DNA from: Trachythela sp. YZ-2020
Taxonomy: Eukaryota > Cnidaria > Anthozoa > Malacalcyonacea > Clavulariidae
Assembly (NCBI GenBank): GCA_016169945.1
Contig: JADLSH010000207.1
Coordinates: 1 to 64,000 of the forward strand
Direction of reading: 5' to 3'
DNA: 64,000 nt
Under the pieces are notes generated by a model that was not told where the DNA came from, made no database searches, and saw only the letters and a program-made list of their open reading frames with translations. Shown piece by piece: positions 23,205-50,520 of the stretch. A program made the translations under genes and the position numbers. Numbering within the stretch: the stretch's first letter is position 1; each line of letters begins with the position of its first letter.

Positions 23205-23840
23205 TCTATATGTAATATATCGTACACGAGAAGAAGTTTATTATAGTGATTTGAAACACCGAAAAGTGTGTTGAAAAACAAGGCGCCAGCCGAGTTTTTT
23301 AACATACTTTGAGCTGTTTTTAAATCACTATAATAAACGACTTCGAGTGTATGATATAGCTTCTCAAACAAACCAGTATTTAAAGAGAAATTCAACGCGA
23401 AAGTTGAGTTAATTTATGCAGGGCCTTTTTTAAGAAATCGTTAGTGGGGGGGCAATAATCGAAAAGGGGACCTAACAAGTGCATGGCCGTCAACGTTTGT
23501 CAATTTTCCCAGACTATACAACATATTCCTATTTTTTATCTAAAATATGTAAACCGATCCCTGTTTTGGTTGTGATAATACCGTAATTTTCCTCAAAATT
23601 ATAAAGTTTGCTTTTTGCACACAAGGGACCTTCACTGGGGGGGCAAACAGTTGACTGGGGGGGCACTGGGGGGGGGCAAAAGTTGACTGGGGGGAAAACA
23701 TGGGGGCTGGGGGGGCATTTGCCCCCCCAGTGCATTAGTTAAAAAAGGCCCTGAATTTATGGGTGTTTATCACCGTGGTGTCAAGACAACGATACGCGGT
23801 GGTGATTTCCTTTGTGTTTTGCTCATGAATTATTAATGAG
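23205..23840. repeat. Dispersed repeat copy split by a hAT-like element
   Basis: The text at 23215-23418 and 23754-23830 corresponds to one continuous stretch at 59230-59520 (shared words: ACCGAAAAGTGTGTTGAAA, ACTATAATAAACGACTTCGA, AAGACAACGATACG). The 59-kb copy lacks the 335-bp insertion and so shows the empty site. Confidence 0.85.
23419..23753. mobile_element. hAT-like MITE, 335 bp, with TSD AATTTATG
   Basis: Ends CAGGGCCTTTTTTAA and TTAAAAAAGGCCCTG, flanked by AATTTATG on both sides (23411-23418, 23754-23761). The G-rich interior (runs of GGGGGG) has no coding capacity. The related copy at 59.4 kb has a single ATTTTATG at the corresponding place. Confidence 0.93.
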
Positions 23841-24825
23841 TTTGAGAAATTATATTCTAAACATAATATAGAGATACAAATTACAAAGCAGCTAACAATT
23901 GAATGGGATTTATGTTGAACGGTACCTGACCGTGCACAAATCTTTTGTTTTACATCATTAATATTTCAGAAACACGGTTTGGAGATTAAGCCCAAACATT
24001 TCTATTGGTCGATTCATAAAACTACAATATATTCACTAACCGTGACCGCGCACAGATGCAAACAAAAACATAGAACAAAAGCGCAAGACGAGTTTCCTAA
24101 CCATGTTATCTCTATATTAACTTTGTTTTAAATAATATATTCTATGCTATAAATTTTATAGAGATAACCCGAAACATCTATAACAACTTGATTATATCGC
24201 TTCGTAATATCTCATTCGTAAACACTAAACAAACCCTAGGGCCTTCGACCCTATAATCGGGCCGAAGCCTGCACGCAGACTATATCTCTACATATTAATT
24301 TTATTTTGTTATGATTGTTATGACTACTTTATTTTCATTGGTTAATATTTTGTTCACGTGACAGCTTTTATAGCGTTGCTATAAAAGCTCATGTAATGTG
24401 TTTATCTGTCTACTAATTTCTCCTGACGAAGGGCTTTAGCTCGAAACGTCGAGATTTTGTTTATATCTTTTAGGCACACGAAGCAACCCTCAATTTGTCC
24501 TAATAAGGCTTGCCTTCCACATAATTTTTTTTACAATTAACAGTCCGCGTCATGATATTCTCACTAAATACTCAATCTACGTAAATGGGTTGCAAGGTGT
24601 ATCAGTATTCGAGATATTGCGATCTCTTTGTTCTCACCGCCTCTGTCGCGGTTACGTGGTAATTTTCTCATTATTTCGTATTAGTTCAATCTGCTAAATA
24701 TCCATATCTCTATAGGCCTTTTAAATAACAATTTGTAAACAAAAACAGATGGTATAGACATGGTATGATATTTTCATTACCTATTTCTCTATGTGTAACA
24801 TTTATAAACTGAAAAATAAACTAAT

Positions 24826-25760
24826 GATATTTATACTGGATAGTTCTATCAGTTCTATAAGGTGTTCTCCCTAGAGGTCCAGTAAGGACCATCGATTGAT
24901 CCAATATTACTGAATGAGGATTTATATGCTAAACGAACTAAATTTATACTGGAAAGCTCTATCAGTTCTAAACTGTTCTCTCTATTAAGGCACACTAGTA
25001 AGAAAAGTTACTTATTGGTCCAGTGTCACTATAGGAGGAACTGAACTAACTATATTTATACTGGATAGAGATATTCATTCTAAACTGTTCTACCTATAGG
25101 GATTCAGTAAAGACCATCAATTGATCCAGTGTTACTACAGGAGAAAACCTAAACTAAACTAACTTTATTTATACTGGATAGTTCTATCAGTTCTAAACTG
25201 TTCTCCCTAGAGGTCCAGTAAGGGTCATCTCTTATTGATCTAGTGTTACTACAGGAGGAAACCTAAACTAAACTAACTTTATTTATACTGGATAGCTCTA
25301 TCAATTCTAAACTGTTCTCCCTAGAGGTCCAGTAAGGGTCATCTCTTATTGATCTAGTGTTACTACAGGAGGAAACCTAAACTAAACTAACTTTATTTAT
25401 ACTGGATAGCTCTATCAGTTCTAAACTGTTCTCCCTAGAGGTCCAGTAAGGGTCATCTCTTATTGATCTAGTGTTACTACAGGAGGAAACCTAAACTAAA
25501 CTAACTTTATTTATATACTGGATAGCTCTATCAATTCTAAACTGTTCTCCCTAGAGGTCCAGTAAGGGTCATCTCTTATTGATCTAGTGTTACTACAGGA
25601 GGAAACCTAAACTAAACTAACTTTATTTGTACTGGATAGCTCTATCAGTTCTAAACTGTTCTCCCTAGAGGTCCAGTAAGGATCATCTCTTATTGATCCA
25701 ATAATGTTACTACAGGAGGAAACCTGAACTAAACTAACTTTATTTATACTGGATAATCGT
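24826..25760 (+). repeat. 114-bp satellite, forward arm of an inverted array
   Basis: Tandem copies with a period of 114 bp (AGGTCC at 25211, 25325, 25439, 25555, 25669). The unit contains TTTATACTGGATAGCTCTAT, CTAAACTGTTCTCCCTAGAG and GTTACTACAGGAGGAAACC. Homogeneous in the centre, decayed toward the outer edge. Confidence 0.95.
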
Positions 25761-25984
25761 ATAAAATCACTCTCGTACTAGTAGACTGAAGATGAAACGA
25801 TTTATACGAGAAGACTGCTTCCTGCAGTTTGATACCAACCACCGCAGATTTTTCTGGACACTCGATTTCCACTTGTAGTAACACTGGACCGAGAAGAGAT
25901 GCTCCTTATAAACTGAACCTCTATAGGTAGAACTGTCCAGTAGGTTAGTTTAGTAAGTCTTCTCCAGTAGTAACACTCGATAAA

Positions 25985-26480
25985 AAATGGATGACCCTTA
26001 CTGGACATCTAGGAAGAACAGTTTAGAACTGATAGAGCTATCCAATATAAATATAGTTAGTTTAGTTTAGGTTTCCTCCTGTAGTAACACTGGATCAATA
26101 AGAGATGACCATTACTGGACGTCTATGGAGAACAGTTTAGAACTGATAGAGCTATCCAGTATAAATTTAGTTAGTTTAGTTTAGGTTTCCTTGTGTGGTA
26201 ACACTGGGTCAATAAAGGATTGCTTTTACTGGACCTCTAGGGAGAACAGTTTAGAACTGATAGAGCTATCCAGTATAAATAAAGTTAGTTTAGTTTTGGT
26301 TTCTTTCTGTAGTATAACATTGGACCAATCCGTGAGGGATGACCCTAACTGGACCTCTAGGAAGAACAGTTTAGAACTGATAGAGGTATCCAGTATAAAT
26401 AAAGTCAGTTTAGTTTAGATTTTCTTCTGTAGTAACATTGGACCAATCAGTGAGAGATGGTCCTATATTTTGGACCTTTA
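25985..26480 (-). repeat. 114-bp satellite, reverse arm of the inverted array
   Basis: The same unit in opposite orientation (GGTTTCCTCCTGTAGTAACA ... GAGAACAGTTTAGAACTGAT ... TATCCAGTATAAAT). About 230 bp of unrelated or scrambled sequence (25760-25985) separates the arms. Confidence 0.92.
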
Positions 26481-27333
26481 GGGAGAAAGAACTTAGAATT
26501 AACCGATAGGCTATTGACGGTATAGAGTTAATTTAGCCTATAGTAACACCATAGGCCAATAAATGGCTCATAATGGGCTCTTAATGGGCAATAAATGCTC
26601 TTTCTCTATATGGAGAAAAGTTTAGAACTGATGGGGTCGTTTCGTACAATACAGCTACTAAGCTTATATTTAACAGTTCTTGTTACATATGGAAATACAC
26701 TCTACTTTTGGAAATACAGGCACATTGTTTTTGCAATCGTATGTGTAGTGATTATGCAATAAAAGGTCGATATGGTCCGTTATTCAAAAATTGACCATTA
26801 AGCTCAACGTCGATAAAATACCATAGGAACAGCGAGCAATTAAAATTGGCCGAACACGAATTATTTGTGTCAAAGATAGTTTAGATTTAATGCTGTGTAA
26901 ATTTAGTTCTGTTTGGGGCAAGAAATTATTTTAAATTTCTGGTGATACGTTTAGCTTGTTTTGTTGCTGAAAAAAGAATATAGAGTTACTCACTTTGAAA
27001 ACTACAAGGGGCCACCTTAAGGTAGGATTAATCATTCAGTGTTAAAGCTGCTGGGGCTTTTGATTCAATGTTGAATCAGTTAAAAATTAAATCATAGGTA
27101 GTATAAATTCAACAAAAAAAACTTGTGTTATATATATTTATCCAGCTATTATAATTGTGGATTTTGGGCAATATAGCTCATATTCAATTTCGCGTTTAAT
27201 TCTGATCATAGGCAGAGCTCGTTGGTAATCAGTACTTCAGATAATACTTTCTATTGTTGATAATAATACTTAAATTTACTATATGATATGGTACAAAGCA
27301 TATGTTTTCGCAGTTTCATTGCCGTCAACAAGA
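26481..27333. other. Unique AT-rich sequence, nothing recognised
   Basis: No open frame, domain or repeat structure that I can support. Confidence 0.4.
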
Positions 27334-27741
27334 AAGCCCCGTGGTCAAACGAGCATGATAGTCGATGAGAGCTGAGCGAGAGTTTACATGAGAGTTTGTT
27401 CAACTGTCATGCCCCGGTCAAATGACGAGAACGAGAGTTTCATGAGAGTTGCGACAGAAATGATTTAGCGCGCAAAATGGAGCCCTGAGAATAATTCTAA
27501 AATTTTGGTAAACAAAGTGTTTAAATTTCCATCTTAGCTCGTCTTGTTATATAGACGCAGTCATAACGTATTATTTTGTTAAGCTAAGTTATGCAACTCT
27601 CATCAACTCTCATCAAAATTTGAACAAGCTCAAAGTTGATGAGAGTGCATGAGAGTTGACGAGAGTTGCCGGTCAAACGCGAGCGAGAGTTGCAACTCTC
27701 ACTAACTCTCATCAACTCTCACCGTCGTTTGCCCGGGGCTT
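27334..27741. mobile_element. MITE with GCCCCGTGGTCAAACGA ends and GAGAGTT-rich interior
   Basis: Left AAGCCCCGTGGTCAAACGA pairs imperfectly with right TCGTTTGCCCGGGGCTT. The interior repeats CAACTCTCATCAACTCTC and its complement. A shorter relative lies at 62960-63158. Confidence 0.75.
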
Positions 27742-28495
27742 AACTATAATACAGCGCTGATATTCAAATGCGATGAATCATGATTATAGATCCGGTATAA
27801 ACCAGAGGGGAAAAGTCTTTCATAGCCATAGGACTAGTTTAGACTCTTTCAATAAACAGGATTATTATTATAGTATTTTACTTATTAAGAAGACTCGAAC
27901 GAACAATGATATTAGTTCCCTTTCCATTGTCTGACCGAACTGAATAGAAAAGTTTTCAACTGAATTTTCAGGCGCTTTCAATCGAAGACACTAAAACAAA
28001 GTCCGCCAACCTGTCACGAACCTTTTTGTTTATTGAAAATGTCGCAGTCGGCGTTTATAGAGTGAACCTTTTAACTGAGCTTTTGTTGGTGGTTTAAAGA
28101 AAGGCTTCACGTGTATGGAACGACGTAGGCTATGCCATAGTCCATAGGAAGTCGCAAGTAATCTTTAGAACCTGTTTACTTCCCAATGGGGATCGCCAAT
28201 TAGGGGTTGTTGAAGTCAATTGTTTCGCTGGTTGCACGTTTCGCTCAAGTACATTTTTCATGTTCTCTATTCTTCCGCGATGTTGGAGGAAAAGTCATTT
28301 TAGCTAAGTGCGTGTGTCCTTAGTCCTTACCCCCTTCCCCGGGTTAGATTCCTGCAGTGCAGTGGTCTTAGATCATGACTTAACTCGCCTCAGCTCGGTC
28401 GCCCGTGAGAAGCGTGCTTCCAACTTCTACCAAACCCCGTAGGTTTTTTCGAGTACTCCAATTTCCTACTGAAGTAACATTTAAACAATAATGGA

Positions 28496-28960
28496 TAATC
28501 GATGGGGAGAACGGTTTATAACTGATAAAGCTAACCGGTATAAATAAAGGTTTAGTTTAGGTTAATTTCCTCCTGTAGTGACACTGAAACTGATTAGAGA
28601 TGGCCCTCATGCTGGACCTTTAGGGAGAGCAGTTTAGAACTGATAGAGCAATCCAGTATAAATACAGTTAGTTTAGTTTAGGTTTCCTCCTGTTGTAAGT
28701 TGAGTTGAGTTGAGTTGAGTTCAGTTCAGTTGAGTTGAGTTCAGTTCAGTACCCGGAGAAAAACCCTCGAAGCACAGGAGAGAACCAATCAATCTCTGCT
28801 TACATGAGTTTATCATGATCAAGCACAGGGAAATTACTCAACCGAAGTAAATCCCTGCCCTCGACCTGCCGTATAGCCAGCTTAACTCAGAGGTAAGGAG
28901 CAGTGCGCTAACCGCATCTTCAGTCACCCGTGTTTCCCGAGACTTATCAAGCCCTTTGCA
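28496..28960 (-). repeat. Satellite copies, GAGTT microsatellite and tRNA-related SINE-like head
   Basis: 28496-28693 are two reverse copies of the 114-bp unit. 28697-28750 is a (GAGTT/CAGTT)n microsatellite. 28752-28950, read on the minus strand, contains GCGGTTAGCGCACTGCTCC and GGTCGAGGGCAGGG, resembling tRNA box A and B of a SINE. The SINE identity is tentative. Confidence 0.55.
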
Positions 28961-31900
28961 AGGAAGAATTGTTCCTTTGTAGAGAGTTCAGGAACACTGA
29001 GAGTTGTGCTTGTTCAATGTTGCCACCAGCAGAACAACTGACCTCATATGATCAACCCCATATGTGACGACCCCCTTTAGATACGTGACAGGTCCCACAG
29101 ATTTATACTGTCGACATCCTACGCAGTTCAATTACACTGAGCAACTACGCAGTTCAAAACAAATCCTCGTTAAATGGTTAACCCCAACAGGCAACACCAA
29201 CTGTGCCCTGTGGCCATTTTTTCCCTTCACACATCACAATTAAGTATACAAAACATTTTCGACAGGTTTGGGCTGGCTTTTTGTGTTAGCATAAGATTGA
29301 TAGGAATCTGAAGCCACTCGAAATGTTAGTGTAAACCTCTTTCAAAATTCTCCTGTCAAATTTTTAAAAGGTTACTGTGGCCACAGACCAGAAACTCATT
29401 TTTAAAGTGAAAAGTTTTAGAATTAATACTTATTGATTAAGAATAAATTATTATCGGTCTATTATATCGTATTATCGGTCCAATGGTTGACAAGCAGCCA
29501 CTAATTCAATACGTGATCTCTTGTTACTTGTTTAGATTTTACAAAGTGCTTGTCTAGGCAGGAAGTTAAACCCTGACAAAAGTTCCGTTGTACAATTTTA
29601 CCATAAAATATACACGACTAAATCGTGTCCAAATTCACCGAAATCATGCTGTCTTTTCGTGGGGTTTTTGTCATGTCTCTTGTTCACCACATTAAGTAGC
29701 AATGCGCCCCAATGCGTACTTTTATTCTGTCAGTTATGTCAGATGATTTACTCTTCTGAAGCCGAGCTAAAAGTTAACGTTCTTCTTTTGCTTGATGTTA
29801 TTGAGCATGCTTGCCCGCAAGAAGAATTCTCATTGGTTCACAACTGGCAATTTGTGCAAAAGTTCTCCCATTGTAGTTAAATAGCATACGTCGAAAGAAG
29901 ATGGGGTCCAAAAATGTGAATATTAATAGGCTTCAAAATGTCGGGCAGTCTGAGTTAAAAAGGCCATCTGTTGAAGTCGTCTCACTATGCAAATAACACC
30001 GAATTATTTTATATTTGTCGGAAGTTATGAAATACATTTCAGTTATTAAAACAATTAAACCCTTGGAATATGTTGTCAATTTCATAATATTAACATGTCG
30101 ATTAAAAGGCTGCAAAATATCACAAGATGCCGGTCTTGGGGAGTCAGGGGTTTTGCAGCCAATATTGTGTAATATATTGGCCTCAAGTAGCTTAGATACA
30201 GCCCCCTTCGGCAAATTGTAAGAGAAGGAGCCATCGAAAACACACAAATTATAATTTTAATCCACTTCTAAAGTTCTATAGACTCCCTATAATATCCGAT
30301 ACAGCGGAAATTGGCATCTTTTTGAAACGGATATGACGTCACACCACACCTTCTCATTGGACAGAAGCTCCGCCCCTTGCGGAATTACGTCAGCCTTAAA
30401 TTAAGAAATCGAAGTTAAAAATATTAGAAGAATTTAGGAACGTTCTTTATAATTTACTAAAATAAATCCATTTGGGTTCAGCTATAATTACAGGTTTGAT
30501 AACAGTTTTATTTAATATAGGTCTTAGATGTGTATTATAAGTTTTAATATTGGAATATATTAAGGAGAGTCAAAATAGAAGTGTTTTAAAATTTTTGTGG
30601 TTGATTAAATTCTAAATTCTCTTTACCGTGAAGAGGGAAAGTGGAAATGAGCGAATCACAAGGGAGGGTTGGGGAAGCAAACTTTTCTCGGCCTTCTTAC
30701 GGCTTCACTGGCTTTAATATTGCAGCCTATGTGTTACTACAAATAGCACATATTGTCACTTGCAGCTGTTGGGGAAAGGACGCGCTAACTGGTGGGTAAA
30801 AATAGATTTCTGAATTTTTATTTCCGTCATAAATAGAGTTTAAACATTCGCCCTAAATCCCTGTATTATTAGCAAAGGGAAAACGTTTGTGTTTCGTCTA
30901 GCTTTCGGTAGCTTGTTATTGCGTTGTAATTCTTCGCCTAACAGATGTTTATATTGGAGAAAATTCGATGCCTTTTCGTGTATGGATTTTCGTTTTATCG
31001 TATTGCTAGGCTGCGTAGTGTATGTACTGTATACGGCGAACGTTTATCGAATTTGTACAACAGTTTTAAACGAAATACAAGTCGGTTTAGAAACCTAAAC
31101 GAAGGCAAGATAGATCCGAGCGGGTACTTCGATGAACTTGTCGCATCCGTATTTTTATATTTTAAGACTTCCTTGCGTAGTCGCGTACTATTTTGGCTCT
31201 AAATTTAGACGCATTGCGTACAATAACTACATGTTTATTCGTGTGTTTGTAACGTAGCGATATAGCTTCGAAATAGAGCATTTATTTTGTCAAATAATAC
31301 AGCACTTGGCTCGGTGTATATATTTATGGTATCGTGTGCCTGTTATGACCGTAGTGGATACTTTGTTTGTGTAAAATTATCGCTTATGTGCCTGTATATA
31401 AAGAGTCGTTTCTACTTTTAGATGCTGATATTTTTAACTTATATACGTATTTTAAACTAGGTCAAAGGTTGATCATTTCTTATCGCTTAGTTCTTAGGCC
31501 ATATGCATATTGCATACTCGACGTTTGAAAGTAGAGAGTCTTCGTTTAGCGTGTGAAACTGCGATTTTGAATTCCGACCAATGATTTGTGCCTCTCATTT
31601 CGCGTGCCAAACGTACATTTGACCTGTTAACAGTTACAGGCTATTTATATTGTCAGTTTACGGTAATTTATCCCCATACAATAAAATACATATTGTCTCG
31701 GAAACGACTTACAATCAAACGTGTTTTATATATTCGAAATAATTTATTCTAATTCTATATAGAACACGAAATGTATACCTGGTCAAAACACCTATTAAAA
31801 TGTTTATATAATATTATTCTAATGATCTTTGCATGCACGCGTTAAAATACACATTTATAAAGCCTTTGTCGAAAATCGTCTTGAAATTTGATAGTATTTT

Positions 31901-32317
31901 TGAGCAAAAATCTGTGGGAAAATTACCAAAATATCGGCCTTTCCCGTATGAAATTTAAATTCCGAATGGCTTGCCATTACATCATTTCTACACGCAATGG
32001 TTCGGTCGAACGATCTAATCAAGTGAGCACATATGCGTTGACTTGTGATGGCTCACTAACTTAATTTGTAGTTTATTTATTTTGCTGTTTATCGAAATTG
32101 GGAAATTAAATTGCAAAGATTTTGGAAGATTTCTGGGTAGAGCATATTTTCTAAACACCCGGTATTGAAATCTCCCACGAGATTTCAAATGAAACCCGTC
32201 AAAGTGAATTTTGACATATCGCATTTTTGATCGACATAGAATGTTTGTCTAATTGTAAACACCGTCTCTTACAGAATCTGCTGTGTAAAAACCCCCCTCT
32301 AAAATTGGTCTGCAAAA
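28961..32317. other. Low-repeat region upstream of MEF2 (candidate promoter and 5' UTR)
   Basis: I see no mobile element in most of this stretch and no coding exon. Open frames at 29933-30247 (minus) and 30889-31202 (plus) have no recognisable domain. Since MEF2 translation starts at 32318 and the flanks on both sides are repeat-rich, the relative absence of insertions here fits a regulatory region with non-coding first exon(s). This is inference. Confidence 0.3.
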
Positions 32318-47480
<15,163 letters not shown>

Positions 47481-47523
47481 CAGTAGTCATGGTAACATAA
47501 GCTGTGTTTTATGCAGCTTCTAT

Positions 47524-47949
47524 CACTGACCTCAAAATAGGACTGGATAGACATTGTTTACTAGTACAGAAAATGAAGCCAGTTTAGTATTGTTGTCCAA
47601 TAGATATAGGGGAATGTCTCCGGGCCTATCGCACAACAATGGCGCCATCCAGTCACGATTCAGTGATCGGAATGTCCCATTGTATTTTCATTGTTTGAAA
47701 AATATCGCTGTTCTCCATGTCATCCAGTTACCCATTGTTTTGACTTATATTAATATTTATGCAAAAGTCTTTGACACTTGCCATTACAAAGATCCAAATA
47801 TACGAGCAAAATATCTCTTTTTCTTAAAACATTCAACTTTAAAATACCAGAAAACTACATCAGTTTGACATAGCAATGACTTACTTCCGGTTACATTTTT
47901 ACACCTTAGATACTCAATCCAGTTATCCAGTCCTATTTTGAGGTCAGCG
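47524..47949. mobile_element. hAT-like inverted-repeat element directly after the MEF2 stop codon
   Basis: CACTGACCTCAAAATAGGAC at 47524 mirrors GTCCTATTTTGAGGTCAGCG ending 47949. The ends resemble the CACTGATCTGAAAAC family. No TSD is evident. It begins 44 bp after the MEF2 stop, so it is likely within the MEF2 3' UTR. Confidence 0.7.
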
Positions 47950-48156
47950 AGTTTGTATATATTTAGTTCTTCAAAATGTTTATCATAGACGTATCATAGT
48001 ATTATCCCACTCTTTTAAAAAGAGCAATTTCATCGCTTGTGTTCATAACTTGCTACCAGGAAGGCATTCGAACTCTGTTTGATATTACGCTTGGTCATCA
48101 CGCTTAGTCATTACTAGCGTAAATAATAGTTTAAATATACAGTAAATGTGTCATTA

Positions 48157-48604
48157 TTAAGGCTATGTTACACGAGGCGATCTTTCCTGCAACTTCAATG
48201 CCGACAATTTCTTTCTGAAAAGTAATTTTGCAGATTGCAGTAAGATGTCAGACTAATCAAGATTGCAGTCAGGCTAGTCGGTGTTTCGCGATTGGTTGAC
48301 TTTTCCAAAATATTGCGCACCAAATTGCGGTGAGGGTGATAAGCCCGTTTTGCACCAGGGGAATTTGTTCGCGCGATGCGAAGCGAAAACAAATTTCCGT
48401 AACGTGATTGGTTAGCGAAAAATATTTCCCGCCAAAAGTTTTTTCGCTAACCAATCACATTGCCAAGCTTGTTTTTCGCTTCGCGCGAACAAATTCGCCC
48501 TGCAAAAAAAAGTAAAAGCTGGTTCAATTGCAAAATTAGGGTATTATTGCTTGCAGCTTGCAATGTAACGGCAAGTCGCAGGAACCAGTATAACATGGCC
48601 TTAA
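48157..48604. mobile_element. MITE with TTAAGGCTATGTTA ends
   Basis: TTAAGGCTATGTTACACGAG on the left mirrors TATAACATGGCCTTAA on the right. The interior contains an inner inverted pair (AATTTGTTCGCGCGATGCGAA and TTCGCGCGAACAAATTC). Confidence 0.75.
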
Positions 48605-50020
48605 ATTTTAATGCGGACTCGTTGCTTTTCAAAAGCATATACCACATTCGTCATTACGCACAATATATATAGACAATTATGCAATCTCAGTATATGACTG
48701 CAAGAAATCACAGTCCAGTGCGTTGAATTCTTGCAGTATCGACGATAGTTACTATTCGGCTCGTGACGTCACAACTCTGCCATTCAAATCCAACATGGCT
48801 GACATTAATACGTACGCCAACTTTGTTCATATAACTCGCGTTCTAGACATGCTAAAACAAACTACACACCAAAATACTCCTGGTTGTTCAAGGATTCTAG
48901 CGAGATATAAGCTTGCCTTGTAACTCTCAGTATTTCACAAGATATAAGCGAAAACGACACTTCGATGAAATCCACGATAATGCCACCCAATTTTAGAATG
49001 ACGTAATATTCTCGCGTGACTGCGCAAGCCGAATAGTTTAAAAACAGGAAACAACTTTTGTCGGCCTTGCAAAACCATGTTTATTCTCTAAAAACGCTCC
49101 ACCGCTGTATTTCGCTCACCGAGACTTCACTTTTCTACCCATCATTCTATTAGGTCGTATTGTAGAGATTGTAACTAATATAGAGGCAAAAAGCTGGTAT
49201 TTTTGTCCGGTAGCATTGCCAACCGTATGTGTTGGTAAATTTGTTTTTATATTATATTACATTATATTAATATTGTATTGACTCTTATATTGTGTCGTAT
49301 TCATTGTTCTGAAAGTATTGACTTAGTAAAAGGGTCTAAAAGAACAGCAACTAAAAACAATTCAAAATAAATTAGGTCAAGTTATCATGCATAAATTATA
49401 CAGGCAGTAATCAAGCGTTCACTTCAGCCGAGGAAAGCAGACAAACTTTTGTAAATTTCTCATCCACTTTGTCCGTGGTCTTTATTTTATGTATTTTTTT
49501 ATTTGCTGGACTTTATTGAGTACAATTTAACATACCTATCTATATGTATATATATATAGTCAAATCTGCAGACATGCATGTTTCGCCGTTCAACGGCTCG
49601 TCAGTGCAGCTTGTAACGCAGTCTAGATGCGAGTGACTTCGTATTTATACACCATACCCTTGCCCTCACCAAGCGCATGTGGTACAATACTCAGACACAT
49701 GCGCATCCAGACATGCGTGAAGTGTCTTGGGGCAAGAGTGCTCAAACGACCACAAGGGTGGTATATGTATATGTATATATACACTAATACACACACACAT
49801 ACACACATGCATTTACAGGTATTTACATTCATCAAAACATGCAATGTAAAACAGCACGAACTGGACGTTAAGACCATTGCAAGGCGCCCCTCCTCTTTAA
49901 AACATCCTAATTTATAGTTATATAATGTACACTAAGTTGTCTAAAAGTTTCTAATTTATTAATTTATATAATTAGTTTATTGTTTGTGACAACTACAATC
50001 ACGGCTAAGTGACCAGGTTC
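48605..50020. other. Intergenic region between MEF2 and TRIP4
   Basis: No gene supported. It contains TA/TATG microsatellites (49535-49558, 49760-49780) and repeat-like text at 49560-49620. A TGACGTCA site occurs at 48764-48771 (CRE-like), in an otherwise unremarkable setting. Confidence 0.35.
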
Positions 50021-50023
50021 ATG

Positions 50024-50452
50024 TCATGTCATGTCAGGATCGAAAACTGTTTCAAGAATATGGTGGTACTTCTTCTTGAGGTATATTCTGAACGATGATG
50101 GGGTTGATAAACTGCTGGGGTTCAGTCGAGTTACAAAGAATGTTCAACAATTTAACAACCCGATTAAAATACGACGAACTGTAGGTAGTAGATTTACAAA
50201 GTGGATTTTCCAAATACTTGGTACTCCATGATCTACGTGTCCGGCCATGATGAACGAAGTGGACAAAACTATTAATGTTAAAATATGTCCATGGTCTATG
50301 CCCATTGAACCAAGATTAAAATTGAACCAAGATTTGATGGTTAGTCCGTCGTCTACGCCCATTAGTGCCACCAATTTTTGTGTTAAAGTGTTCAATAAAC
50401 ATACACAAGCTGGTAGACCAAAATGCAATGCGCTTTCAATGCCGGCGCGCAC
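50024..50452 (-). CDS. Hypothetical small membrane protein, divergent from TRIP4
   Basis: An ATG at 50450-50452 opens a 102-codon frame ending TGA at 50144-50146. After that TGA the same frame stays open for 39 more codons to TGA at 50024-50026, reading sensibly (NPSSLSTPSSFRIYLKKKYHH). The first part has hydrophobic segments (FGLPACVCLLNTL; HILTLIVLSTSFIMAGHV) and polar HGH/DHG motifs. A 45-nt in-frame stretch GTTGTT...CCCCAG containing the TGA could be a tiny intron; otherwise the gene is truncated or decayed. The start lies 68 bp from the TRIP4 start on the opposite strand, suggesting a shared bidirectional promoter. I do not recognise the family. Confidence 0.4.
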
Positions 50453-50520
50453 GCAAATTTTTCCTCCTTGTTCTCCACGAAGGAGTTTTAAATCGCGCGA
50501 GGGTTTCCACGCAAACCAAT
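50453..50520. promoter_or_regulatory. Candidate bidirectional promoter (hypothetical gene / TRIP4)
   Basis: 68 bp separate two divergent start codons. The interval and its edges are GC-richer than the surroundings (GCGCGCACGC, TCGCGCGAGG). No TATA box seen. Both 5' UTRs must overlap or be very short if both genes are real. Confidence 0.3.

Noticed and set aside
29933..30247. 104-codon minus-strand frame
   Set aside because: No homologous domain, splice partners or upstream signals seen; an overlapping plus-strand frame is equally long.
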